Shown: positions 1 to 7,273, counted from the first letter of the stretch. The stretch is 16,504 nucleotides of DNA from Modestobacter sp. (GCA_025965635.1 JAOPWO010000470.1:1-16504), one strand, 5' to 3'. Program-made: numbers and translations. Notes: generated by a model not told the origin, from the sequence alone.

Positions 1-308
1 GGCGCGGACGAGGTCGTCGTGATCGGCGGTGCCCCGGACGCCGACGAACGGGGTGCCCGGTTCGCGGCCGCCCGCGGGGGCCCGGTCGACGTCGTCCTCG
101 ACGCGGTCTCCGGGGCAGCGGCCACCGCGGCGTCCCGGGCGACGTGGCCGAGTTCTCCTCGTCGGTGCTGCGCAGCCGGTCGGCCGACGTCCTCGGCTCC
201 ACGAACAACGCCCTGCGGGGCGAGCACGACGAGCTGCCCCCGGACCGGGTGGGTGAGGCCGGGGCACGCACCGCCCGCGGTGCCGGCGCCCGGGCCGTCG
301 GGCTCCCC
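1..308 (+). pseudogene. Decayed 3' remnant of a zinc-type medium-chain dehydrogenase/reductase (quinone oxidoreductase-like)
   Basis: The first about 115 bases read in frame 1 as the end of an MDR Rossmann domain: GADEVVV, then PVDVVLDAVSG. After that the recognisable protein continues in frame 3, as GDVAEFSSSVLRSRSADVLG followed by STNNAL (about 138-220). A C-terminus-like stretch, ELPPDRVGEAGARTARGAG, ends near LP at about 308 with no stop in place. From memory of the family, about 12 residues (the usual APGGRVV-type strand) are missing at the frame switch, and about 25 residues are missing between NNAL and ELPPDRV. I infer at least two internal deletions, a frameshift and loss of the stop codon. 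The 5' part lies outside the window. Frame 3 stays open into the P450 leader only by chance of high GC. A sequencing error could explain the frameshift but not the missing segments. Confidence 0.65.
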
Positions 309-331
309 GCGGCACCGTTCCGAGCACGGAC

Positions 332-372
332 GGACGTGGTCCTTGACACACCCTCCGACCGTCGGGCACTGT
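332..372 (+). promoter_or_regulatory. Predicted promoter of the P450 operon
   Basis: The -35 element TTGACA is at 343-348, within TTGACACA. Eighteen bases on, CACTGT (367-372) is a weak -10 of nAnnnT form. Directly before the -35 is GGACGTGGTCC (332-342), a contracted version of the GGACA..TGTCC operator found across this locus. The predicted transcription start is near 379. The -35 is convincing because the same TTGACAC occurs before three other units here; the -10 is less sure. Confidence 0.55.
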
Positions 373-389
373 CCCCGTGTCCGCAGCGC

Positions 390-401
390 GGACAGTTGTC
401 C
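390..401. promoter_or_regulatory. Operator site 1, GGACAGTTGTCC
   Basis: Exact match to the GGACANNTGTCC palindrome shared by five promoter regions of the window. It lies just downstream of the predicted start point of the P450 operon and about 50 bases before its ATG, a position that normally means repression. Further TGTCC half-sites occur at about 371-375 and 379-383. The IclR regulator at 12355-13185 is the likely ligand, because its own promoter carries the same site; this is inference. Confidence 0.65.
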
Positions 402-451
402 ACGATTGTCGCCGCCGCAGGGTCTGTGGCGCTGGAAAGGACCCTCCCGAG

Positions 452-1642
452 ATGACGACGACCGCCCCAGTCCCCACGTACGACGAGGACATCTACGCGG
501 ACGAGGCGCTCCTCGAGCCCTACGAGCACTACCGCCGCCTGCGCGACCTCGGCCCGGCCGTCTGGCTGCAGCGGCACGGCGCCTACGCGGTCACGCGGTA
601 CGCCGACGTGAAGGCCGTGCTGGCCGACGGCGAGACCTTCAACTCGGCCAACGGCATCGCGCTCAACGAGCCGGCCAACTCCGCGATCCTCGGCTGCACG
701 CTCGCCAGCGACGGTGAACTGCACGCGCACCTGCGTCAGGTCGTCGCCCACCGGCTGACCGCGCGCTCGCTGCGCCCGATGAAGGACCTCGTCACCGAGA
801 AGGCCGACGAGCTGGTCGAGATCCTCGTGGCCCGCGGGTCCTTCGACGCCATCACCGACCTGGCCCGGGCGCTGCCGCTGTCGGTCGTCCCCGACTTCAT
901 CGGCTGGCCGCAGGAGGGTCGCGAGCACCTCCTCCGCTGGGCCGGCGCCAACTTCGACTCCTTCGGCCCGGTCAACGAGCGCGTGGAGAAGGCCTTGCCG
1001 CAGTGCGGCGAGATGGCGGCCTTCGGCGCCGAGATCGTCCGCACCGGCAACGTGCTGCCCGGCAGCCTGGGCGCCAGCGTGCTCGAGGCCCGCGACCGCG
1101 GGGAGGTCACCACCGAGCAGACGATGATGCTGATGCTCGACTACCTGGCCCCCTCGCTGGACACCACGATCAGCGCGGTCGGCAGCGCGATCTGGCTGTT
1201 CGGGCAGTACCCGGACCAGTGGGACCTCGTCCGCAACGACCCCGGCCTGGTCCCGAACGCGGTCAACGAGGTGGTCCGCTTCGAGTCGCCGATCTCCTCC
1301 TTCGGCCGGCTGGTCACCCGGGACACCGAGATCGACGGGGTGCCGATACCGGCCGGTTCGCGCGTCGTCGTCAACTACGCGTCGGCGAACCGCGACGAGC
1401 GCAAGTGGGACCGCCCCGACGAGTTCGACGTGACCCGCCGCGACGCCGTCCACCAGCTCGGCTTCGGCTTCGGTGAGCACGGCTGCGCCGGGCAGGCACT
1501 GGCCCGGATGGAGAGCGAGTCGCTGCTCACCGCGCTGGCCCGCTCGGTCACCCGCTTCCACCTGGGTGAGCCGGAGCGGGCGCTGAACAACCTGATCCGC
1601 TCGCTCGGAGCGCTGCCGGTCACCGTCGAGACCGCGGGCTGA
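452..1642 (+). CDS. Cytochrome P450, CYP199-like
   Basis: Soluble bacterial P450 of 396 residues, which would hydroxylate or O-dealkylate a small substrate using O2 and two electrons. Visible landmarks are the I-helix acid-alcohol pair D237-T238 (in PSLDTT), the ExxR pair E273-R276 followed by FESP, and the heme loop FGFGEHGCAG with Cys345 as axial ligand. The stretches QEGREHLL, FGPVNE, VRFESP, SANRD and NNLIRSLGALPV closely recall CYP199A enzymes, which oxidise para-substituted benzoates such as 4-methoxybenzoate; this is recalled, not aligned. The I helix has Ser where CYP199A4 has Gly before LDTT. The ATG at 452 is preferred over an upstream GTG at 377 because AAAGGA (436-441) precedes it and the operator lies between. 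One base separates it from the next gene. No ferredoxin or ferredoxin reductase is in the window, so redox partners must be encoded elsewhere. Confidence 0.9.
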   Translation: MTTTAPVPTYDEDIYADEALLEPYEHYRRLRDLGPAVWLQRHGAYAVTRYADVKAVLADGETFNSANGIALNEPANSAILGCTLASDGELHAHLRQVVAHRLTARSLRPMKDLVTEKADELVEILVARGSFDAITDLARALPLSVVPDFIGWPQEGREHLLRWAGANFDSFGPVNERVEKALPQCGEMAAFGAEIVRTGNVLPGSLGASVLEARDRGEVTTEQTMMLMLDYLAPSLDTTISAVGSAIWLFGQYPDQWDLVRNDPGLVPNAVNEVVRFESPISSFGRLVTRDTEIDGVPIPAGSRVVVNYASANRDERKWDRPDEFDVTRRDAVHQLGFGFGEHGCAGQALARMESESLLTALARSVTRFHLGEPERALNNLIRSLGALPVTVETAG

Positions 1643-1643
1643 C

Positions 1644-2846
1644 GTGGCCGACCAGGAGTCGGTGCTGGTCGTCGGGGCCGGTCCGGTGGGCGCGCTGAAC
1701 GCCCTCGGGCTGGCCCGGGCCGGTGTCCCGGTCACCCTGGTCGACCGCGCGCCGGGCGTGGCCCGGTCGCCGCGGGCGGCGGTCTACCACTGGTCGGTGC
1801 TGGACGGGCTGGAGCGGCTCGGCGTCTACGAGCAGGCCGTCCGCCGCGGGTTCCTGAAGCAGGACTACGAGTACCGGGTGCACGCCACCGGCGAGCGCAT
1901 CCGGTACGGCCTGAGGTCGCTGGAGGAGCTGGTCGCGCATCCGTACAACCTGCACCTCGGGCAGCACGTGCTGGTGGAGGTCGTGCTGGCCGAGCTGGCC
2001 CGGTTCGGCCACGCCGAGGTGCGCTGGGGCAGCGAGCTGGTCGACCTCGACCAGGACGGCGATCACGTCCGGGCCACGCTCGCCGGCCCCGGGGGCACCA
2101 CGACCCTCGCCGCCGGCTGGCTGATCGGCGCAGACGGCGCCGGCAGTGGTGTCCGGCGCGCGCTGGGCATGGAGTTCGAGGGCACGACCTGGCCGGAGCG
2201 GTTCGTCGCCACGAACGTCCGGTACCCCTTCGCCGAGCGCGGCTTCGCCCAGACCACCTTCCTGGTCGACGACGTCTACGGCGCGGTCATCGCCAAGCTC
2301 GACGACAGCCCGGGCGGCGGCCTGTGGCGCTACACGTACTGCGAGGACGCCGCCCTGCCCGAGGACGAGGTCCTCGAACGGATGCCCGGGTTCCTCGACG
2401 CCGTGCTGCCCGACCCGACCGGGTTCGAGCTGGTCGCCTTCGCGCCCTACCGCATGCACCAGCGCGCGGCGCCGCGCTTCCGGGAGGGGCGGGTGCTGCT
2501 GGCCGGGGACGCCGCGCACGCCACCAACCCCACCGGCGGGCTCGGCCTGACCGGTGGCCTGTTCGACACCTTCGTGCTGCAGGAGGCGCTGGCCGCCGTC
2601 GTGCAGGGCCGCGCGGGGGAGGAGGTGCTCGACGAGTACGCCCGCGAGCGCCGCCGGGTCTTCGTCGAGCTGGTCAGCCCGGTGGCGAGCGACAACAAGC
2701 GGCTCGTCTACCACTCCAGCGACCCCGGGCGGCTGGCTGCCGACCTGGCCGCACTGCGCCGGCTGGAGCACGACGAGCAGGCCGCCGTCGACCGGTTGAT
2801 GTTCACCAAGTCGCTGGAGACCCGCTCGCTCGTCGGTGCCTGGTGA
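1644..2846 (+). CDS. Class A FAD-dependent monooxygenase (aromatic hydroxylase type)
   Basis: A 400-residue single-component flavoprotein of the p-hydroxybenzoate hydroxylase/MhpA superfamily (FAD_binding_3 type), expected to use NAD(P)H and O2 to hydroxylate an activated aromatic ring. The N-terminal dinucleotide motif GAGPVG is at residues 11-16, ending in the VDR stretch. The DG motif is in GADGAGSGVRRALG (Asp164) and the GD motif in GRVLLAGDAAHATNPTGG (Asp289). It lacks the C-terminal thioredoxin-like domain of the longer phenol hydroxylases and MhpA. The start is GTG at 1644, one base after the P450 TGA, so translation is probably coupled. Pairing with a P450 suggests consecutive oxidations of one substrate. 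The substrate cannot be read from the sequence; halogenases and epoxidases also use this fold, but none of their diagnostic motifs was seen. Confidence 0.85.
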   Translation: MADQESVLVVGAGPVGALNALGLARAGVPVTLVDRAPGVARSPRAAVYHWSVLDGLERLGVYEQAVRRGFLKQDYEYRVHATGERIRYGLRSLEELVAHPYNLHLGQHVLVEVVLAELARFGHAEVRWGSELVDLDQDGDHVRATLAGPGGTTTLAAGWLIGADGAGSGVRRALGMEFEGTTWPERFVATNVRYPFAERGFAQTTFLVDDVYGAVIAKLDDSPGGGLWRYTYCEDAALPEDEVLERMPGFLDAVLPDPTGFELVAFAPYRMHQRAAPRFREGRVLLAGDAAHATNPTGGLGLTGGLFDTFVLQEALAAVVQGRAGEEVLDEYARERRRVFVELVSPVASDNKRLVYHSSDPGRLAADLAALRRLEHDEQAAVDRLMFTKSLETRSLVGAW

Positions 2847-2860
2847 CCTGCCCGACCCGA

Positions 2861-2878
2861 CCGGCCGGCGGGGGCCGG
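2861..2878 (+). terminator. Weak GC hairpin after the P450 operon
   Basis: CCGGCC (2861-2866) pairs with GGCCGG (2873-2878) over a 6-base loop, 15 bases after the monooxygenase stop. There is no T run. It could be a weak actinobacterial terminator or chance GC palindromy. Confidence 0.3.
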
Positions 2879-2914
2879 GCGCCGCCGCGCGTGGTGCTGA
2901 GCCCACCCCGACCG

Positions 2915-2926
2915 CGACATGTGTCC
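2915..2926. promoter_or_regulatory. Operator site 2, CGACATGTGTCC (one mismatch)
   Basis: Matches GGACANNTGTCC except for C at position 1. It ends one base before the -35 hexamer of the flavin monooxygenase gene, so it is upstream of the promoter core, unlike the sites at 390 and 7070. It overlaps a second perfect inverted repeat, TGTGTC-N4-GACACA (2920-2935), that includes the -35 itself. Confidence 0.55.
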
Positions 2927-2927
2927 C

Positions 2928-2956
2928 TTGACACAGTCATGATCGGCGGCAACGCT
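2928..2956 (+). promoter_or_regulatory. Predicted promoter of the HsaA-type monooxygenase gene
   Basis: TTGACA is at 2928-2933 in the context CCTTGACACA, identical to the P450 promoter context. A 17-base spacer leads to AACGCT (2951-2956), a weak nAnnnT -10. The leader then contains the palindrome TTCGCTGAGCGAA (2971-2983), which could form a small hairpin or bind a regulator. Confidence 0.5.
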
Positions 2957-3072
2957 GAAACGAACGGCTCTTCGCTGAGCGAACGGCCACCCGTCCCGAC
3001 TGATCGCACCCCGGTGGTCGCCCGCGTCCGCCACCCGCCCGGCCCCCATCCACCGCAGAACAGGAGCCACCC

Positions 3073-4266
3073 ATGACGACGACGGCACCCGACACCTCCC
3101 TCCGGACCCGTTCCCCCCGCTCGGCCGCCGACCTGGTCGCCAGCGCGCAGGAGCTGCAGCCGCTGGTCCGCGAGAACGCCCCGGCCAACGAGGCCGGCGC
3201 CCGGCTGACCGACGCCGTCGCCGACGCCCTGCACGATCACGGGCTGTTCGGCATGTGGACCCCGGTGGAGCTCGGCGGCAGCGAGGCGGACCCGATCTCC
3301 TCGCTGCAGATCGTCCAGGCGCTCGCCTACGCCGACCCGTCGACCGCCTGGGTGACCATGGCCGCGGCGCTGGCCACCGGCACCGGTGGCGCCTACCTCG
3401 GTGACGAGGCCGTGCAGAAGATGTTCACCGGCGACCGCTTCCCCGTCGTCGCCGGCCAGGGCACCCGCCCCGGCAGGGCGGTCCGGGACGGCGACGGCTA
3501 CCGCCTCACCGGCGAGTGGGGCTTCGCCTCCGGCATCAAGCACGCCCAGTGGATCCACACCCTGGGCATCGTCGAGGACACCGGCCAGCCGCTGATCTTC
3601 GTGCTCCCCGTCGACGAGGCGCAGCTGGCCGACAACTGGGACGTGATGGGCCTGAAGGCCACCGGCAGCATCGACTACACGATCGACGACGTGTACGTCC
3701 CCGCGTCGTTCACCCACGAGGGCACCACGGAGACCGGCGTCCGCGGCGGATCGGTGTTCAACCTCGGGATCATGCACTTCGCGATCATCGGCCACTCGGC
3801 CTGGGCACTCGGCCTGTCCCGCCGGATGCTGGACGACCTGGCCGGCCAGGTGCGCTCGAAGGCCGGCCGCCCCGGCACGCTCGCCGACAGCACCGCCTTC
3901 CAGGCCGCCTACGGCGAGAACGAGGCCAAGTGGCACGCCGCCCGTGCGCTGGTCTACGACGCCTGGGCCGACGTCACGAAGACGATCGAGGCCGGCGAGA
4001 AGCTCACCCACGAGCAGCGCACCATGGTCCGGCTGGCGCTCTACAACGCCACCTGGACGGCGGAGGCGATCGCGAACTCCGTCTACAAGTCCGGTGGCAC
4101 CACGGCGCTCCGGTCCGGTGCACTGCAGCAGTTCTTCCGCGACATGCACGCCGGCACGCAGCACGTCACCTCCGGCCCGCAGGTGATCGAGGGCGCCGGC
4201 CGCGCGCTGGCCGGGCTCGCCCCGGACCACGCGTGGGTCTACATGAACCTGGTGCCGTCGAACTGA
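3073..4266 (+). CDS. Acyl-CoA-dehydrogenase-fold flavin monooxygenase, oxygenase component (HsaA/DszC type)
   Basis: A 397-residue protein of the group D flavin monooxygenases, which use reduced FMN or FAD from a separate reductase to oxygenate phenols or heterocycles. Motifs that place it here are GEWGFASG (147-154), the GLKATGS loop (193-199, cf. GLRGTGS in the family) and the C-terminal RDMHAGTQH (356-364) with His359 and His364 in the active-site helix region. The catalytic Glu typical of true acyl-CoA dehydrogenases is not apparent at the expected place. The ATG at 3073 follows AGGAG (3062-3066). It is transcribed alone from its own promoter and ends at a strong terminator. Its probable partner is the flavin reductase at 11833-12327, about 7.6 kb away in another operon under the same operator motif. 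The substrate is unknown; an aromatic product of the P450 or FAD enzyme is an inference. Confidence 0.85.
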   Translation: MTTTAPDTSLRTRSPRSAADLVASAQELQPLVRENAPANEAGARLTDAVADALHDHGLFGMWTPVELGGSEADPISSLQIVQALAYADPSTAWVTMAAALATGTGGAYLGDEAVQKMFTGDRFPVVAGQGTRPGRAVRDGDGYRLTGEWGFASGIKHAQWIHTLGIVEDTGQPLIFVLPVDEAQLADNWDVMGLKATGSIDYTIDDVYVPASFTHEGTTETGVRGGSVFNLGIMHFAIIGHSAWALGLSRRMLDDLAGQVRSKAGRPGTLADSTAFQAAYGENEAKWHAARALVYDAWADVTKTIEAGEKLTHEQRTMVRLALYNATWTAEAIANSVYKSGGTTALRSGALQQFFRDMHAGTQHVTSGPQVIEGAGRALAGLAPDHAWVYMNLVPSN

Positions 4267-4282
4267 CCCGGTAGCCGCACGA

Positions 4283-4324
4283 ACGGAGGGCCCGTCCGAC
4301 CGGGAGGTCGGGCGGGCCCTCCGT
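4283..4324. terminator. Strong bidirectional terminator
   Basis: A 19-bp stem (4283-4301 with 4306-4324), interrupted only by one G-T wobble, closes a GGGA loop. It begins 16 bases after the plus-strand monooxygenase stop and ends 18 bases before the minus-strand SDR stop, so it can serve both convergent units. There is no long T tract, as is usual for high-GC actinobacteria. Confidence 0.85.
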
Positions 4325-4342
4325 CGTCGCGGGGGATGACCG

Positions 4343-5173
4343 TCAGGGGCCGAAGGCCCCGACCATGGCACCGCCGTCGACCGGGTGCACGTGCCCGGTC
4401 ATGAACGACGACGCGTCGCAGGCCAGCAGCAGCGCCAGGCCCTGGATCTCCTGCCGGATGCCCATCCGGCGCAGCAGCACGGTGTCGGCCCACTGCTTCT
4501 CCAGTGCCGGTTCGATCGGGCCACGCCCGCCGATGTTGGTGTGGAACGGCCCGGGCGCGATGCCGTTGACCCGGATGCCGTCGGGCGCCAGGTCCACCGC
4601 GGCCTGCCGGACCAGGTTGGCCAGCGCGCCCTTGGAGGCGCTGTAGCCGTACCCCACCATGTTGTCCGCACGCAGCCCGGCGGTGGAGACGGTGACCACG
4701 ATGCTGCCCCGGCCGGCCGGCCGCATGACCCGGGCCGCGGCCCGGACGGTGGCCAGCGTGCCGACCAGGTTCACCGCCAGGGCGCCGTCGAAGACCGCCC
4801 AGTCCAGGTCGTAGAGCCGGCCTTCGGCGGAGCTGATGCCCGGCCCGCCGGCGATGCCGGCGTTGGCGAAGACGGCGTCCAACCGGCCGGCCTCCGCGGC
4901 GGCGCCGCCGACGGCCTGGGCGACCTCCTCGGGCCGGGAGACGTCGCAGACCACCTGGTGCACCGTGCCGCCCGCCCCGGTCAGGGCCGCCGCGCTGCCG
5001 GCCAGCTCCCCGGCGTCCCGGTCCAGCATGGTCACCACGGCGCCGCACTGCAGCATGCCCTCGGCCATCGCCAGCCCGAGCCCGCTCGCCGCGCCGGTGA
5101 CCAGCACGTGCCGGCCGGCCATCGACAGCCGGTCGGGCAACGGCCGGGAGTCGCGCTCGGTGGGTCCGCTCAT
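4343..5173 (-). CDS. Short-chain dehydrogenase/reductase (SDR)
   Basis: A 276-residue classical SDR oxidising or reducing a secondary alcohol/ketone. The cofactor motif TGAASGLG is at 26-33. Asp51 at the end of strand 2 (MLDRD) points to NAD(H) rather than NADP(H). NAG is at 104-106, and the catalytic set is Asn135, Ser163, Tyr177 and Lys181 (YSASK), followed by the PG motif (IAPGPFHTN). The ATG at 5173 has a strong GGAGGAG just upstream on the minus strand and overlaps the stop of the preceding dehydrogenase by ATGA, so it is translationally coupled. It is the last gene of a three-gene operon. A role in dehydrogenating an alcohol made by the P450, or a dihydrodiol, is plausible; a specific substrate cannot be assigned. 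Confidence 0.9.
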   Translation of the reverse strand: MSGPTERDSRPLPDRLSMAGRHVLVTGAASGLGLAMAEGMLQCGAVVTMLDRDAGELAGSAAALTGAGGTVHQVVCDVSRPEEVAQAVGGAAAEAGRLDAVFANAGIAGGPGISSAEGRLYDLDWAVFDGALAVNLVGTLATVRAAARVMRPAGRGSIVVTVSTAGLRADNMVGYGYSASKGALANLVRQAAVDLAPDGIRVNGIAPGPFHTNIGGRGPIEPALEKQWADTVLLRRMGIRQEIQGLALLLACDASSFMTGHVHPVDGGAMVGAFGP

Positions 5174-6234
5174 CGGTCTCCTCCAGTGGCAGTGGGCAGG
5201 CGGGTGTCGCCGGAGACGTCGACGAGCACCTTGAACGCCTCGGTGGGCCGCTCGTCGAGCAGCCGTAGCGCGCCGGCCACCTCGTCGAGGGCGAAGACGT
5301 GGCTGACCAGCGAGTCGACCAGCTCCGGGTGCCGGGCGACCAGGTCGGCCGCGGCGGCGAACTCCTCGGGCAGGCAGCAGCTGACGCCGAGCACGTCGAG
5401 TTCCTTGAACGGGATGGGGCCCGGGCTGGTCGGCGCGGTGGCCGACGTCAGCCCCACCACGGCCACCCGCCCACCGTGCCCGGCGATGTCGAGGACGGTG
5501 GGCAGCAGGGCGGCCCGGCCGGTGGTGTCCAGGACGACGTCGGGGCCGTCCGGGCCGCTGTGCGCGCCCACCTGCACGGCGAGCTCCACGTCCTCGGCCC
5601 AGCACACCGGGAAGCCGGCCCGCGCGAGCAGCTCGCGCCGTGCGCCGACCGGATCGACGACCAGCACCTGGCCGCCCCGGTCCCGGGCGGCCAGTGCCGA
5701 GGCCACCCCGATCGGTCCGGCCCCGAACACCACGACGGTGTCCCCGGGGGCGACCCGGGCGCGGGCGGCGGCGTGCACGCCGATCGACACCGGCTCGACC
5801 AGGGCGGCCTGCACGCTGGTGAGCCTGGGGGTGGCCACGACCGAGCCGGTCGGCACCGTGAGCAGCTCCTGCAACGCGCCGTCGCGGTGCACGCCGATGA
5901 GTGCCAGGCGCCGGCACACGTTCACCCGCCCCGCGCGGCACGGCCGGCACTCCCCGCAGGCGAGCACCGGCCACACCGCGACCCGGGTGCCCTCCGCCGG
6001 GCCGTCGCCGGCCGGGTCGGCGACCTCGACGACGGCGGAGAACTCGTGTCCCTGGACGCGGGGCAGCAGGCCCTCGTGGGTCGCGCCGAGGTCGCCGTGC
6101 AGCAGGTGCAGGTCCGACCCGCAGATGCCGACGGCCTGGACGCGGACCACGGTCTGGCCGGCTTCCGGTGCACCGGGGCCGGGCCGGTCCTCGAGGAGGA
6201 CCGCGCCCACCCCCTGGGTGACCGCTGCCCTCAT
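5170..6234 (-). CDS. Zinc-dependent medium-chain alcohol dehydrogenase
   Basis: A 354-residue MDR enzyme of the sorbitol/threonine dehydrogenase type that oxidises an alcohol with NAD+. The catalytic-zinc ligands are Cys38 (GICGSDLH), His63-Glu64 (GHE) and probably Glu147. The structural-zinc loop has all four cysteines, 93, 96, 99 and 107 (CGECRPC plus a later Cys). The nucleotide motif GAGPIG is at 171-176 and Asp194 (VLVVD) favours NAD+. It overlaps the upstream hydrolase and the downstream SDR genes by ATGA. Having two dehydrogenases of different folds in one operon suggests two successive alcohol or aldehyde steps, or different stereochemistry. Its family is related to, but not the same subgroup as, the broken MDR gene at the window start. 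Confidence 0.9.
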   Translation of the reverse strand: MRAAVTQGVGAVLLEDRPGPGAPEAGQTVVRVQAVGICGSDLHLLHGDLGATHEGLLPRVQGHEFSAVVEVADPAGDGPAEGTRVAVWPVLACGECRPCRAGRVNVCRRLALIGVHRDGALQELLTVPTGSVVATPRLTSVQAALVEPVSIGVHAAARARVAPGDTVVVFGAGPIGVASALAARDRGGQVLVVDPVGARRELLARAGFPVCWAEDVELAVQVGAHSGPDGPDVVLDTTGRAALLPTVLDIAGHGGRVAVVGLTSATAPTSPGPIPFKELDVLGVSCCLPEEFAAAADLVARHPELVDSLVSHVFALDEVAGALRLLDERPTEAFKVLVDVSGDTRLPTATGGDR

Positions 6235-7043
6235 CGGACGGCGGGTACCGGCTGGGACAGGAAGGCGATCACCTCGTCGGCGACCACGTCCGGCTTCTCC
6301 TGGTACAGCGCGTGACCGATCTCGGGCAGCACGTGCAGCTCCGCGCCGGCGATCTGCGCGGCGTAGGCCTCGCTGTGCGGCCGCGGCACGATGTGGTCCT
6401 CCTCCGCCGTGATCACCAGGGTGGGGGCGGTGATCGCGGACAGCCGCGCGGGCAGTTCCGGGTTGTGCAGGAAGACCGGGCCGGCGCCGGCGATCCGGAC
6501 GAAGCCGGCCATGTCACGGGCGCCCTGGGCAGCGGCCTCCGGCGTCGGGGGCATCGACAGGATGGCGGCGGCGATCGCCTGGTCGTGGAAGAGGGCCGGG
6601 AACAGCTGCTGCGGCGTCATCGCCGGCAGGTCCGCCACGGGCGCCCCGGGCACGTCCAGGCCGCCGGGGGCCATCAGGACCAGCCGGTCGATCCGCTCGG
6701 GGACGGTGCTGGCGACCTCGGCGGCGATCCAGCCGCCGAAGGAGGCGCCGACCAGGTCGAACCGGTCCAGGCCCAGGGTGTCGAACAGGGCGACGTAGTG
6801 CTGCACGAGGAGGTCCATGTCGGCCACCTCGGCGAGCTCGTCGCTCAACCCCATGCCGGGGTGGTCGGGGGCGATCACGTCGAAGTGCTGCGAGAGCTGC
6901 TCGAGGTAGGGGTTCCACGCCCCGGCCCCGCCGGCGGCGTGCAGGACGACGACCGGCCGGCCCGTCCCCTGGCGGAACAGGTTGATCTCCCCGGAGCCCG
7001 TGGGGGCCCTGGTGGGGGTGGGGCCTGCAGCCGGAACGGTCAC
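6231..7043 (-). CDS. Alpha/beta hydrolase
   Basis: A 270-residue alpha/beta-fold hydrolase. The nucleophile elbow GASFGG carries Ser101, the likely acid is Asp216 (AEEDHIV) and the base is His244 (IGHALYQEKP). The oxyanion-side motif LHAAGGAGAWNPY (34-46) resembles the HG region of meta-cleavage-product and ester hydrolases such as MhpC/HsaD, and the HPGMGLSD segment is typical of the fold. It could cleave an ester, a lactone or a C-C bond of a ring-fission product; the sequence does not decide. The GTG start at 7043 has GGAGA about eight bases upstream and follows the operator and promoter at 7070-7121. It is the first gene of the operon and overlaps the alcohol dehydrogenase by ATGA. Confidence 0.85.
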   Translation of the reverse strand: MTVPAAGPTPTRAPTGSGEINLFRQGTGRPVVVLHAAGGAGAWNPYLEQLSQHFDVIAPDHPGMGLSDELAEVADMDLLVQHYVALFDTLGLDRFDLVGASFGGWIAAEVASTVPERIDRLVLMAPGGLDVPGAPVADLPAMTPQQLFPALFHDQAIAAAILSMPPTPEAAAQGARDMAGFVRIAGAGPVFLHNPELPARLSAITAPTLVITAEEDHIVPRPHSEAYAAQIAGAELHVLPEIGHALYQEKPDVVADEVIAFLSQPVPAVR

Positions 7044-7067
7044 GCTGGTCTCCGATCGTCAAGGGGT

Positions 7068-7083
7068 GCGGACAGCTGTCCGC
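7068..7083. promoter_or_regulatory. Operator site 3, 16-bp perfect palindrome
   Basis: GCGGACAGCTGTCCGC is a perfect 16-bp palindrome with the GGACANNTGTCC core at 7070-7081. It lies just downstream of the predicted start of the minus-strand hydrolase operon, consistent with repression. This is the most symmetric copy of the motif in the window. Confidence 0.7.
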
Positions 7084-7092
7084 CACCGATCC

Positions 7093-7121
7093 ACCGTGTC
7101 GCACGCCACAGCAGGTGTCAA
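7093..7121 (-). promoter_or_regulatory. Predicted promoter of the hydrolase-dehydrogenase operon
   Basis: On the minus strand TTGACA (7121-7116) is followed after 17 bases by CACGGT (7098-7093), a weak nAnnnT -10. The predicted start near 7086 puts operator site 3 in the early transcribed region. Confidence 0.5.
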
Positions 7122-7223
7122 TGCCGCTCCCACCTCGGATGGCCGGGTCGCCCCACGCGCGGGGGCGGTGGAACAGGGTCCATCGGGTCCGGAAGGGGCG
7201 CCGGGAGCCGGTCACCAGAAAAC

Positions 7224-7235
7224 GGACACTTGTAC
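7224..7235. promoter_or_regulatory. Operator site 4, GGACACTTGTAC (one mismatch)
   Basis: Matches GGACANNTGTCC except for A at position 11. It ends nine bases before the -35 of the ABC transporter operon, so like site 2 it is upstream of the promoter core. ACAC and GTGT half-repeats around it (7226-7239) add a second imperfect symmetry. Confidence 0.5.
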
Positions 7236-7244
7236 GTGTGACGG

Positions 7245-7273
7245 TTGACACGGCCGCGAGGCGCTGTCAATGT
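7245..7273 (+). promoter_or_regulatory. Predicted promoter of the ABC transporter operon
   Basis: TTGACA (7245-7250), followed by C as in the other promoters here, has a 17-base spacer to CAATGT (7268-7273). The leader to the ATG at 7359 is about 80 bases. Confidence 0.5.

Noticed and set aside
377..451. An N-terminal extension of the P450 from GTG 377
   Set aside because: It would place the operator and part of the predicted leader inside the coding region, and a good ribosome-binding site precedes ATG 452, where the typical MTTT start begins.
2803..4371. A 522-codon minus-strand open frame antisense to the flavin monooxygenase
   Set aside because: Repetitive Gly/Ala/Arg/Val-rich composition without motifs; it crosses the promoter and the terminator of the real plus-strand gene.
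4385..6412. A long plus-strand open frame opposite the SDR and alcohol dehydrogenase
   Set aside because: No family motif, Pro/Ser/Arg-rich shadow composition; the minus-strand frames carry complete catalytic motifs and ATGA coupling.
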